This document shows, piece after piece, positions 34,031 to 41,865 of a DNA stretch of 64,000 nucleotides. Within the stretch, counting starts at the first letter, position 1; every line of letters starts with the position of its first letter. Source of the DNA: Neobacillus bataviensis (lineage in GTDB: Bacteria > Bacillota > Bacilli > Bacillales_B > DSM-18226). The stretch is from the NCBI RefSeq assembly GCF_019969725.1, contig NZ_JAHXYW010000006.1:248001-312000 (forward strand). Reading direction: 5' to 3'. Both the position numbers and the translations under genes were made by a program. Under the pieces are notes generated by a model. It had not been told where the DNA came from and ran no database searches. It worked only from the letters and a program-made list of their open reading frames with translations.

Positions 34031-35884
34031 TCAATGCAGAAAAATCCTCTCAGTAGGCAGTTTGATTTCCACGACTGTATTTTCTTTTTCGCTTTTAAAA
34101 TTCATTTCCCCTTGAAAGTCGCTGGCGACTATTCCTTGCAAAATAGATAATCCAAGGCTATCGACCTTTGTGATATCAAAGTTTTCTGGGAATCCACGCC
34201 CATTATCACGAACGGATAAGAAAATATAATCGTCAAACCGTTTACACTGAATATCAATCAAACCTGATTCCATATCTTTAAACGCATGCTTAAAGCAATT
34301 CATGACTAACTCATTAATCATCAGCGCAATAGATGTGGCTTTATTATACGGGATGAGTATATCATCCAAATCTAAATGGATCTCGACTTTTGGCTGATCA
34401 TTAATGAGGCCGATAATCGCTTCGATGATTTGTTTCACGTTAATAATACTTCTTCCTAATTTGTCTTTCGAAAGAAGATTATGGACGGAAGCAATACTTT
34501 TGATTCGATTAATAATACTATCCAATAAATCATCGATGGATTGATCAGGGGTATTTTTTACAAACATTTTTTGTAATGATATCAAGCTTACAACCGATTG
34601 AAGATTATTTTTGATCCGATGATGACTTTCTTGTAATAACGCCGATTTCCCCAATAACCTTGTATCTTCAATCGCAATGGCAGCATGAAGCGCTAACGCT
34701 GATAAATGTTTGGACTCCTCTTTCGAATGAACATAAAAGTTTTCGTAAGATAATTGAATGATTCCTGTGACTTGAGATCGAATAAACACAGGAACACAGA
34801 TAATCGTTTTTACGTTATCGATCTTTTCAAACAAGGAGTTGAATTCGCGATCATTTTGATTGGCATAAAAGATGTCTTTCCCTTTCGCGATTAATAAAAT
34901 CGCTTCTTTTGTCAATTGGGCTTTTATATTTTTATTATTGTTGAATTCAAAATCATCAATCGTACTCCAGGTGGACTCATCGATTAATTTAATGGAGCAC
35001 CCATCCGCATTCATGACACGAGTGGCTTCTTTCGCTAACAGTAATAGTACATCTTTTAGCTCGTATTCTGATGTCAGAAATTCTGCCGCTTTAAAAACAG
35101 CATCAAGAACATTTTTTGTATCATCATCCACATTAAACTGATCGTTCTCTTTAAAATTGTAATCTTCAATCTTTCTTAACAAACTTTGCGGGTCACTTTT
35201 GGCTTTGTCAGCGGGCATTTCATCCGTAATGGTTCCCTTGGATAGAATCGAGATTCGATCCGCAAGCTTTAAGGCATCTTCCCATTGCTTCGTGATATAA
35301 ATAATGCTTTTACCTTCTTCTTTAAATTGCTTCATGGTATTGTATAGCTTTGTTGCATTTTCAGCTGACAGTCCTTCCATCGGTTCGTGCATGATAATGA
35401 CTTCGGGGTATTGTAAGAAAATGCGGGTGATATAGACAAGTCGTCTGGCTTCATCCGATAATTTTCGTACTTTAGTTCGATAATCGATTGGGAAGTCTAA
35501 TTTTTCTAAATATATTTTGGACTTACTCTTAATTTTGCGCCAATCGATAAACGGAAGAAATCTCATGGTGGGTATATTTCCTAAATTGAGATTTTCCGCA
35601 ACGGAGAAGTTGTTAATCAATGACGGCTTTTGATGTAAAATGGCAATTTTATTTTTATTGTATTTACTTTTTTTAAGACTTTGATCCTTAAATCTTAATT
35701 CTCCCTGCGCATTTGGATGATCTAGTAAATTCTTGATGGATTCGATCAAAACCTTTTGTTCAGAGCTGTTTTTGACAATGATTGCATGAATTTCTGAATA
35801 TCTTAAATTTAAATTTATATTTTTTATATGTCCATCAGGAGTATTATTTGTAAGATTTCTACATTCAAATATAAACTTCGACAA
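34031..35884 (-). CDS. Sensor histidine kinase with pseudo-ABC-ATPase, GAF and HisKA_2 domains
   Basis: A 617-residue cytoplasmic sensor. Residues 1-225 align by eye with the first ABC domain of the RbsA-type ATPase at 38187, but the nucleotide site has decayed: the Walker A GENGAGKST position reads KNSSEQKVL, the signature reads LSDEARR, Walker B is MHEP (Asp lost) and the switch His is Lys. A GAF domain follows (about 255-405), then a HisKA_2 dimerisation region with H421/H422 (ESHHRIKNNLQS), then an ATPase domain (N box NELVMNCFKHAF, G1 DNGRG). The TTG start follows GGTGGAGG. It is divergent from the ANTAR regulator, its likely partner, as in PdtaS-PdtaR and EutW-EutV. The pseudo-ABC part may dock on the sugar permease and sense transport. 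Confidence 0.88.
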   Translation of the reverse strand: MSKFIFECRNLTNNTPDGHIKNINLNLRYSEIHAIIVKNSSEQKVLIESIKNLLDHPNAQGELRFKDQSLKKSKYNKNKIAILHQKPSLINNFSVAENLNLGNIPTMRFLPFIDWRKIKSKSKIYLEKLDFPIDYRTKVRKLSDEARRLVYITRIFLQYPEVIIMHEPMEGLSAENATKLYNTMKQFKEEGKSIIYITKQWEDALKLADRISILSKGTITDEMPADKAKSDPQSLLRKIEDYNFKENDQFNVDDDTKNVLDAVFKAAEFLTSEYELKDVLLLLAKEATRVMNADGCSIKLIDESTWSTIDDFEFNNNKNIKAQLTKEAILLIAKGKDIFYANQNDREFNSLFEKIDNVKTIICVPVFIRSQVTGIIQLSYENFYVHSKEESKHLSALALHAAIAIEDTRLLGKSALLQESHHRIKNNLQSVVSLISLQKMFVKNTPDQSIDDLLDSIINRIKSIASVHNLLSKDKLGRSIINVKQIIEAIIGLINDQPKVEIHLDLDDILIPYNKATSIALMINELVMNCFKHAFKDMESGLIDIQCKRFDDYIFLSVRDNGRGFPENFDITKVDSLGLSILQGIVASDFQGEMNFKSEKENTVVEIKLPTERIFLH

Positions 35885-36016
35885 AATCCTGCCTCCACCT
35901 TTTATTTAGTTCTATAGATAATATTAAATCATCTTCCTCTGAAGTTTGTGAAATTTCTGCAATCAAAGTATAGATTTTTTAAAAAACGATGTTACTATAA
36001 ATAGTATATGTGAATT

Positions 36017-36030
36017 GGGTAACGCTTTCA
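36017..36030 (-). promoter_or_regulatory. Candidate cre site before the ANTAR regulator
   Basis: The minus strand reads TGAAAGCGTTACCC, 12 of 14 positions matching the cre consensus, 42 bp upstream of the regulator start. Confidence 0.35.
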
Positions 36031-36071
36031 TTTAAAAGTTAAAGTAAAGATCAAATGGATGGTGATGATCT

Positions 36072-36659
36072 ATGAAAAAATCATTACGGATTTTACTTGC
36101 TGAGGATGAATTTTTAGTTTTAATGGGGATTAAGTCCTACGTTGAAAAGCTGGGCCATGAGGTAGTAGGGACCGCTACAGACGGGTTGAGGGCAGTAGAA
36201 TTAGCGCTAGAGACAAAGCCGGATCTCGTGATTATGGATATTAATATGCCAAATCTCGATGGGATCGATGCGATTAAAAAAATCAATGAAACCCTCTTTA
36301 TCCCCAGCATTATTGTCAGCGGCTATCATGATGAAAAACTAATTAATCGGGCAACGGAAGAAGGAGTCCTCTATTATTTACTAAAGCCTATCGATATTGG
36401 AGATTTAAAGATTGCTATCAATATTAGTTTATCCAGATTTGAAGAATTTAAGAAATTACAGGATGAGCTAGACAGTACGAAGAATGCATTGGAAGCACGC
36501 AAACATATCGAAAAAGCAAAAGGAATTTTAATGGAGAGAATGAATTTAAAAGAAGCAGACGCGATGAAACGACTGCAGCAAATGAGCAGGGACAAAAATA
36601 AAAAATTAGTCGTGATTGCGAAAGAACTGATTGAAGCAGATGCTTTATTTCATTCTTAA
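36072..36659 (+). CDS. ANTAR-domain response regulator (RNA-binding antiterminator)
   Basis: A 195-residue regulator: receiver domain (1-120) with acidic residues E11/D12, phospho-acceptor D56 (VIMDINMP) and the conserved KP at about 105; a coiled linker (about 120-135); and an ANTAR domain (about 133-190; RKHIEKAKGILMERMNLKEADAMKRLQQMS). ANTAR proteins bind paired RNA hairpins and prevent termination when phosphorylated. It stands between its presumed kinase and a transporter operon whose leader has two look-alike hairpins and a terminator. ATG preceded by GGATGGTGATC. Confidence is high for the family and good for the target. Confidence 0.92.
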   Translation: MKKSLRILLAEDEFLVLMGIKSYVEKLGHEVVGTATDGLRAVELALETKPDLVIMDINMPNLDGIDAIKKINETLFIPSIIVSGYHDEKLINRATEEGVLYYLLKPIDIGDLKIAINISLSRFEEFKKLQDELDSTKNALEARKHIEKAKGILMERMNLKEADAMKRLQQMSRDKNKKLVVIAKELIEADALFHS

Positions 36660-36699
36660 ACAATTATCATAAAATGTCGAGTATTCGAAAAATTTGCAC

Positions 36700-36728
36700 T
36701 TGACTCTTATAATCTGTGAAACTATAAT
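36700..36728 (+). promoter_or_regulatory. Strong sigma-A promoter of the sugar transporter operon
   Basis: TTGACT, 17 bp, TATAAT; predicted start near 36735. It begins a leader of about 430 nt before the binding-protein gene. Confidence 0.8.
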
Positions 36729-36765
36729 GAACATATAGTTAAGAGGTTGTAATCTTTCATTCGAA

Positions 36766-36790
36766 TTCTATACTCATGTGTGGTATAGAA
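36766..36790 (+). promoter_or_regulatory. Leader hairpin P1 (candidate ANTAR target)
   Basis: TTCTATAC pairs with GTATAGAA around TCATGTGTG. Loop and closing bases align with hairpin P2 (both closed C-G, then U.G, with A at loop position 3, G at 5, U at 8 and G at 9). Confidence 0.6.
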
Positions 36791-36816
36791 AAACAATATT
36801 TCAAAATTTAATACTT

Positions 36817-36849
36817 TAAATTTTATGCTTACGGCTGGTATAAAATTTA
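36817..36849 (+). promoter_or_regulatory. Leader hairpin P2 (candidate ANTAR target)
   Basis: TAAATTTTATGC pairs with GTATAAAATTTA (one G.U) around TTACGGCTG. Twelve of 17 bases of its apical part match P1. It ends 13 nt before the terminator stem. Confidence 0.6.
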
Positions 36850-36862
36850 TGATGGCTATGGG

Positions 36863-36930
36863 TGCCTTATATACGCAATTTTTATGTTTTTTTAAACATA
36901 AAGACTTGCGTATATAAGGCATTTTTTATT
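36863..36930 (+). terminator. Leader terminator of the sugar transporter operon
   Basis: Perfect 16-bp arms TGCCTTATATACGCAA (36863-36878) and TTGCGTATATAAGGCA (36906-36921), plus an inner TTTATGTTT/AAACATAAA stem, followed by TTTTTT. It lies inside the transcribed leader, about 230 nt before the first gene, so it must be overcome for operon expression. Confidence 0.85.
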
Positions 36931-37092
36931 TTTCATGCATATGAAAACGTGTACAAGAGATTAATGACCTTTGAAAGGGGTGATATTCAACATCAAATCG
37001 ATATTCAATGGTATTTTTATGAAGAATAAGGGGGAGGGGAAAAATTCATAGGATCAATCGTTTCCATCCATTACGATTATCATGTGAATTTT

Positions 37093-37106
37093 GGAAAACG
37101 CTTTAT
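37093..37106 (+). promoter_or_regulatory. Candidate weak cre site before the binding-protein gene
   Basis: GGAAAACGCTTTAT, 11 of 14 cre positions, inside a possible second promoter (TTGGAA at 37092, TAAAAT 18 bp on). Confidence 0.3.
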
Positions 37107-37162
37107 ATTCTTCTTAAAATAACAAAGGTTTTTATAATAAAAATTATGGGGTGAATAACAAA

Positions 37163-38107
37163 ATGAAAAAACTGTCAAAACAAATGTTTGCACTTTTACT
37201 AGCATGCATCATGCTAATCGCGGCCGGCTGTTCAAATCAAAGCAGTGCTGCAGGAGACAAAAAAGCAAAAACAATCAAGATCGGTATGTCCTTCCAAGAA
37301 ATGAATAATCCTTACTTTATTTCCATGAAAGAAGCGTTGGAAGATGCAGCAAAGGAAATTGGGGCAGAAGTCGTGATTGCAGATGCGCAGCATGACGTCT
37401 CCAAACAAATCAATGATATTGACGATATGCTTCAAAAGAAAATCGACATTTTATTAATTAATCCAACTGATAGTAAGGGTGTAGAATCAGCGGTTGTGGC
37501 AGCTAAAAAAGCGGGTGTGATTGTAGTAGCGGTTGACGCACAGGCGTCAGGTCCAATCGACTCCTTTGTTGGATCTAAAAACTATGATGCTGGTTATTTA
37601 GCAGGTAAAAAGATGGCGGAAGATTTAGGCGGGAAAGGTAAAGTTGCAATTCTAGATGGTATTCCGGTAGTACCTATCCTTGAACGTGTAAAAGGCTTTA
37701 AAGCAGCAATGGCTGAGAATCCTGGCATTCAAATCGTAAACACTCAAAACGGTAAACAAGACAGAGCAGAAGCCATGAAAGTCACAGAAAATATGTTACA
37801 AGCGAATCCAGATTTAAATGCACTATTCAGTGTAAATGATGAAGGTGCTCTAGGTTCATTAGGTGCAATCGAAGCATCTGGCAAAAATGTAGGGATTTAT
37901 AGCGTTGATGGTCATCCAGAAGCCATTAAAGCCATTTTAAAAGGCGGCGCCTTTAAAGCCACTACAGCACAATATCCAAGAGATCAGGTGAGAATTGGTC
38001 TTGGTATGGCATTATCTAAGCTTTGGGGAGCAAAAGTAGTACCGAAAGAAGTCCCAATTGATGTTAAATTACAAACAAAAGATAACGCAAAAGGCTTCAG
38101 CTGGTAA
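37163..38107 (+). CDS. Sugar ABC transporter substrate-binding lipoprotein (RbsB type)
   Basis: A 314-residue lipoprotein: signal peptide with lipobox IAAGC (C23), then a two-lobed periplasmic-binding fold of the ribose/galactose class (SFQEMNNPYF, DILLINPTDS, DGHPEAIKAI). It captures a monosaccharide or polyol for the RbsA/RbsC partners. The ATG at 37163 follows GGGGTGAATAA; the GTG at 37151 overlaps that ribosome site. The neighbouring dehydrogenase, kinase and AraD suggest an alditol such as ribitol or arabinitol, or L-ribulose. A strong hairpin follows, allowing higher expression than the downstream genes. Confidence 0.9.
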   Translation: MKKLSKQMFALLLACIMLIAAGCSNQSSAAGDKKAKTIKIGMSFQEMNNPYFISMKEALEDAAKEIGAEVVIADAQHDVSKQINDIDDMLQKKIDILLINPTDSKGVESAVVAAKKAGVIVVAVDAQASGPIDSFVGSKNYDAGYLAGKKMAEDLGGKGKVAILDGIPVVPILERVKGFKAAMAENPGIQIVNTQNGKQDRAEAMKVTENMLQANPDLNALFSVNDEGALGSLGAIEASGKNVGIYSVDGHPEAIKAILKGGAFKATTAQYPRDQVRIGLGMALSKLWGAKVVPKEVPIDVKLQTKDNAKGFSW

Positions 38108-38119
38108 TCGTCACAATCA

Positions 38120-38151
38120 GGCGGGCGTTGACATGATGGAAAACGCCCGCC
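38120..38151 (+). terminator. Intercistronic GC-rich hairpin
   Basis: Perfect 10-bp arms GGCGGGCGTT/AACGCCCGCC with a short T run. It probably stabilises the binding-protein mRNA and partly ends transcription before the ATPase gene. Confidence 0.7.
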
Positions 38152-38186
38152 CGCTTTAAAAAATGTAAGAGGGGAAGGTGATTACG

Positions 38187-39686
38187 ATGGATAAAGTATT
38201 AGAAATTGTGAATATAACGAAGGAATTTCCCGGAGTTAAAGCCCTAAAAGGCGTCAGTTTCGATATTAGACGCGGTGAGGTTCACGCGTTAGTTGGAGAA
38301 AATGGAGCGGGAAAGTCGACACTCATGAAAATTCTTTCCGGTGTTTATACACCGACAACAGGTGAAATTCGTTTAGATGGCAAGGAAGTCATATTCCAAG
38401 ATCCTAAGCAAGCACAACAATTAGGAGTCAGTATTATTCATCAAGAGTTCAGTTTAATTCCCTATTTGAGCGGTGTTGATAATATTTTCTTGGGTCGAGA
38501 GAAAAGGAAATCAAATGGATTATTAGACAGAAGAAAGATGAGAAAAGAAGCAGAAGAAGTCATGAAAAGGTTAAATGCGGATATAGACCTGAACAAGCCT
38601 GTCGCACATTTGAGTGTGGCAAACCAGCAATTTATTGAAATTGCCAAAGCCATTGCCATTGATACAAAGGTATTAATTTTTGACGAACCGACGGCCAGTT
38701 TAACTGGAAAAGAAATTGATAAATTATTTGAGTTAATTGAGAAATTGAAAGCTGATGGTGTAACCATTATATATATATCGCATCATTTGGACGAAATCCT
38801 CAAAATGTGTGACCGAATGACGTGTTTACGGGATGGGGAATGGGTCGGCACAAGAGAAATAAAGAACGTTACCAAGCAGGATATTGTAAAAATGATGGTT
38901 GGCCGTGAAATTGTCAATGCGTTTCCTGAAAAGCCATCTCAAGTAGGCAAGGAAGAAATGCTGTTGGAAGTGAAAAAGTTAAGTAATAAAAGTATTGCAG
39001 ATATACAGTTTTCTTTGAAAAAGGGTGAAATTATCGGAATTGCCGGTCTTGTCGGATCCGGCAGAACAGAGACGGTAAGAGCGCTAATCGGCGCTGACCC
39101 TGCAAAGGAGAAGGAAGTATATATCAACCAGAAAAAGGTCGATATTAAAAACCCTACTGATGCCTTGGCACATGGGATCGCCCTCATTCCAGAGAGCCGA
39201 AAGACTCAAGGTCTCGTCCTCAATATGACGATAAAAAATAATATCAGTTTACCTATTTTAAAAGAACTAACGGGCTTTTTGGGAGTCATTAACAAGGAAA
39301 AAGAAGATTCCCTCATTGATCAATCGATTAAAGATTTATTAATCAAAACACCAAGCAGCAAGCAAATGGTTAAAAATTTAAGCGGCGGGAATCAACAAAA
39401 GGTCGTATTAGCAAAATGGCTGAATACGGACTGTAAAGTGTTAATCTTTGATGAACCTACCCGTGGAATTGACATTGGGGCGAAGGAAGAGATTTATAAA
39501 TTAATGAGAAGCCTGGCAGATAAAGGGCTATCGATTATTATGATTTCTTCCGAATTACCGGAGATTTTAGGGATGAGTGATCGCGTGCTCGTTATGCACA
39601 AAGGAAAAATAAAGGCAGAAATCGATGGAAGAAAAGCTGATTCTGAAAAAGTAATGTATTATGCAACGGGTGGTGTTAGTAAATGA
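38187..39686 (+). CDS. Sugar ABC transporter ATPase (RbsA/MglA type, two ABC domains)
   Basis: A 499-residue double ABC protein. Domain 1 (about 1-235) has a full Walker A GENGAGKST, signature LSVANQQ and Walker B LIFDEPTA. Domain 2 (about 250-495) has the atypical Walker A GLVGSGRTE, usual for this family, and LSGGNQQK, LIFDEPTRGID. It powers import with the permease at 39683, with which it overlaps by 4 nt. ATG 38187 was chosen on GGGGAAGGTG; an in-frame GTG at 38178 lies in that site. Its first domain is the apparent ancestor of the pseudo-ABC domain in the sensor kinase at 34031. Confidence 0.93.
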   Translation: MDKVLEIVNITKEFPGVKALKGVSFDIRRGEVHALVGENGAGKSTLMKILSGVYTPTTGEIRLDGKEVIFQDPKQAQQLGVSIIHQEFSLIPYLSGVDNIFLGREKRKSNGLLDRRKMRKEAEEVMKRLNADIDLNKPVAHLSVANQQFIEIAKAIAIDTKVLIFDEPTASLTGKEIDKLFELIEKLKADGVTIIYISHHLDEILKMCDRMTCLRDGEWVGTREIKNVTKQDIVKMMVGREIVNAFPEKPSQVGKEEMLLEVKKLSNKSIADIQFSLKKGEIIGIAGLVGSGRTETVRALIGADPAKEKEVYINQKKVDIKNPTDALAHGIALIPESRKTQGLVLNMTIKNNISLPILKELTGFLGVINKEKEDSLIDQSIKDLLIKTPSSKQMVKNLSGGNQQKVVLAKWLNTDCKVLIFDEPTRGIDIGAKEEIYKLMRSLADKGLSIIMISSELPEILGMSDRVLVMHKGKIKAEIDGRKADSEKVMYYATGGVSK

Positions 39687-40669
39687 ATGATGTAAATGTC
39701 CAGAAATTATCGTATCAAACAAAAGCATTTAGCGTGAAAGAAACGTTTAAAACGCCTGAAATGTTAACCTTACTGGGATTTCTTGTTCTATGTGCCTTCT
39801 TTAGTTTTTCTACGGCACAGTTTTTAACGACGGAAAATGTTTCAAATATTATTAGGCAGGTTTCCATTAACGGAATTTTAGCCGTTGGAATGACCTTCGT
39901 TATCTTAACAGGCGGTATCGATTTATCCGTCGGTTCGGTGATGGCGTTCACCGGTACGATTATGGTGGGCCTGATGATCAACATGGGAATGCCGCCGATC
40001 GCCGCTGTTTTACTTGGAATCGTTTTAGGTGCGGTGCTTGGTTACATTAATGGTTTATTTATTGCCCATGCCAGAATACCAGCCATCATTGTTACCTTAG
40101 CGATGATGGAGGTTGCCCGAGGCGCTGCGCTGCTTTATACAGGCGGGTATCCATTATCTGGTGTATCAAAATCCTATGCTTTTATCGGAAGAGGAAATTT
40201 GTTTGGTGTTATTCCAATGCCTGCGGTGATCATGATTCTAGTCTTTATCGCTGCTTATATCATCTTAAATCATTTACCAATCGGCCGATATATTTATGCA
40301 ATCGGCGGTAATGAAGAAGCGGTTCGATTATCGGGTGTTAAAGTTAAAAAAATTAAGATCTTTGTTTATTTAGTCAGTGGGATTACAGCTGCCATCAGTG
40401 GTTTAATTATGACCTCAAGACTTTCTTCCGGACAGCCGATGGCAGGAGAAGGATATGAATTGGACGCTATTGCTGCCGTTGTATTAGGTGGAACGAGTAT
40501 TGCCGGCGGCCGCGGACATATTTTTGGAACCATTCTTGGTGCCTTATTATTAGGAGTTTTAAGTAACGGGCTAAACCTAATGGGTGTATCCCCATATGTT
40601 CAACGTGTTCTAAAAGGGGCCATTATCGTGGCAGCCATCTATTATAGCAGTTTCCGTCAAAAAGATTAA
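39683..40669 (+). CDS. Sugar ABC transporter permease (RbsC type)
   Basis: A 328-residue membrane permease with about 8-10 helices. The family signature GGIDLSVGSVMAFTG lies near residue 75 and the EAA-like loop GGNEEAVRLSGVKVKKIK near 210. It starts within the ATPase stop codon (ATGA). One permease gene only, so the channel is a homodimer as in the ribose system. It may also contact the pseudo-ABC domain of the sensor kinase; that is inference. Confidence 0.93.
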   Translation: MNDVNVQKLSYQTKAFSVKETFKTPEMLTLLGFLVLCAFFSFSTAQFLTTENVSNIIRQVSINGILAVGMTFVILTGGIDLSVGSVMAFTGTIMVGLMINMGMPPIAAVLLGIVLGAVLGYINGLFIAHARIPAIIVTLAMMEVARGAALLYTGGYPLSGVSKSYAFIGRGNLFGVIPMPAVIMILVFIAAYIILNHLPIGRYIYAIGGNEEAVRLSGVKVKKIKIFVYLVSGITAAISGLIMTSRLSSGQPMAGEGYELDAIAAVVLGGTSIAGGRGHIFGTILGALLLGVLSNGLNLMGVSPYVQRVLKGAIIVAAIYYSSFRQKD

Positions 40670-40708
40670 CCAATTTTTTGAAAAATTACCTACAGGGAGA
40701 TGTTTGAA

Positions 40709-41821
40709 ATGTCAGTAGTACCAGAAACAGTAAAAGCGGTTGAAGCGTCAGCATTACCAAAAACAATGAAAGCTGTTGTAGCACATGGTCCGGAAGATTA
40801 TCGTGTGGAAGAAGTAGCTGTACCAAAAGCAGGTAAAGAAGAAGTCGTCATTAAAGTAGAAGCTTGCGGAATTTGCGGCAGCGACTTAAAGGCATACCAT
40901 GGATCGCAAATGTATTGGGGCGGAGAAGATCCTTGGATGAAGGCGCCGGTTATTCCTGGCCATGAATTCTATGGCATTGTCGCTGAATTAGGAGAAGGTT
41001 CTGCTGAAAAATATGGGCTGCAGGTGGGGGACCGCGTCACCACTGACCAAATTAACCCATGTGGAAAATGTAAATTCTGTACAACAGGAAAGTACTGGAT
41101 GTGTGATGTTCATAATATTTATGGATTCCAAAAAGATGTGGCAGAAGGCGGCTGGGCTGAATATATGAAATTTAGCAGCACGGCAAGAATCTATAAAATT
41201 ACTGATGGTGTAACCGCTGAAGAGGCTGCCCTAGTAGAACCGATGGCATGTGCGGTTCATACCGTTCAAAGAGCAACGATCGAATTTGAAGATGTGGTCG
41301 TGCTAGCAGGTGCAGGTACACTCGGATTATGTATGGTCCAGCTCATTGCTTTAAAAACACCGAAGAAATTAATTGTTTTAGATACGAATAAGAAAAGATT
41401 AGCAGCAGCTAAAAAGCTTGGTGCGGACCTGGTAATCAACCCACTAGAAGAAGATGCCATCAAAATCGTGAAGGATTTAACAGAAGGGTATGGCTGTGAT
41501 GTCTATATTGAAGCAACAGGACACCCATCTGGCGTAACACAAGGTTTAGAGATGGTTAGAAGACTCGGCAGATTTATCGAATTTAGTGTATTTGGCAGTG
41601 AAGTAACAACCGATTGGAGTGTCATCGGTGACAGGAAGGAACTCGATCTAAGAGGTTCCCACTTAGGTCCATACACATACCCAGTTGCCATCGATTTATT
41701 TGAGCGCAATCTATTAACGGCTGAAGGAATCGTTACCCATACTTATAAAGTGGAAGACTTTGCAGAAGCAATGGAAATGGCTCATCATCCAGAAGCCATC
41801 AAGGTATTATTAAAGCCCTAA
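40709..41821 (+). CDS. Zinc-dependent polyol dehydrogenase (erythritol/L-threitol dehydrogenase-like)
   Basis: A 370-residue medium-chain dehydrogenase. Catalytic zinc region CGICGSD with GHEFYG, structural zinc cluster CGKCKFCTTGKYWMC, and Rossmann motif GAGTLG are present. As I recall it, the sequence runs parallel to EltD, the mycobacterial erythritol/L-threitol dehydrogenase, including HGPEDYR, GYGCDVYIEATGH and DWSVIGD.KELD. It would oxidise an alditol to a ketose with NAD+. In this operon the product should feed the FGGY kinase and AraD, so ribitol or arabinitol to L-ribulose is more likely than a tetritol. The ATG at 40709 fits AGGGAGA; 40700 overlaps it. Confidence 0.87.
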   Translation: MSVVPETVKAVEASALPKTMKAVVAHGPEDYRVEEVAVPKAGKEEVVIKVEACGICGSDLKAYHGSQMYWGGEDPWMKAPVIPGHEFYGIVAELGEGSAEKYGLQVGDRVTTDQINPCGKCKFCTTGKYWMCDVHNIYGFQKDVAEGGWAEYMKFSSTARIYKITDGVTAEEAALVEPMACAVHTVQRATIEFEDVVVLAGAGTLGLCMVQLIALKTPKKLIVLDTNKKRLAAAKKLGADLVINPLEEDAIKIVKDLTEGYGCDVYIEATGHPSGVTQGLEMVRRLGRFIEFSVFGSEVTTDWSVIGDRKELDLRGSHLGPYTYPVAIDLFERNLLTAEGIVTHTYKVEDFAEAMEMAHHPEAIKVLLKP

Positions 41822-41865
41822 TTAGGTAACTAGAATAATAGATTAGCAGCGTGAAGGGTGATATT

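Noticed and set aside
36721..36742. AACTATA/TATAGTT hairpin at the start of the sugar operon leader
   Set aside because: It overlaps the -10 element and predicted start site, so it is unlikely to exist whole in the RNA.
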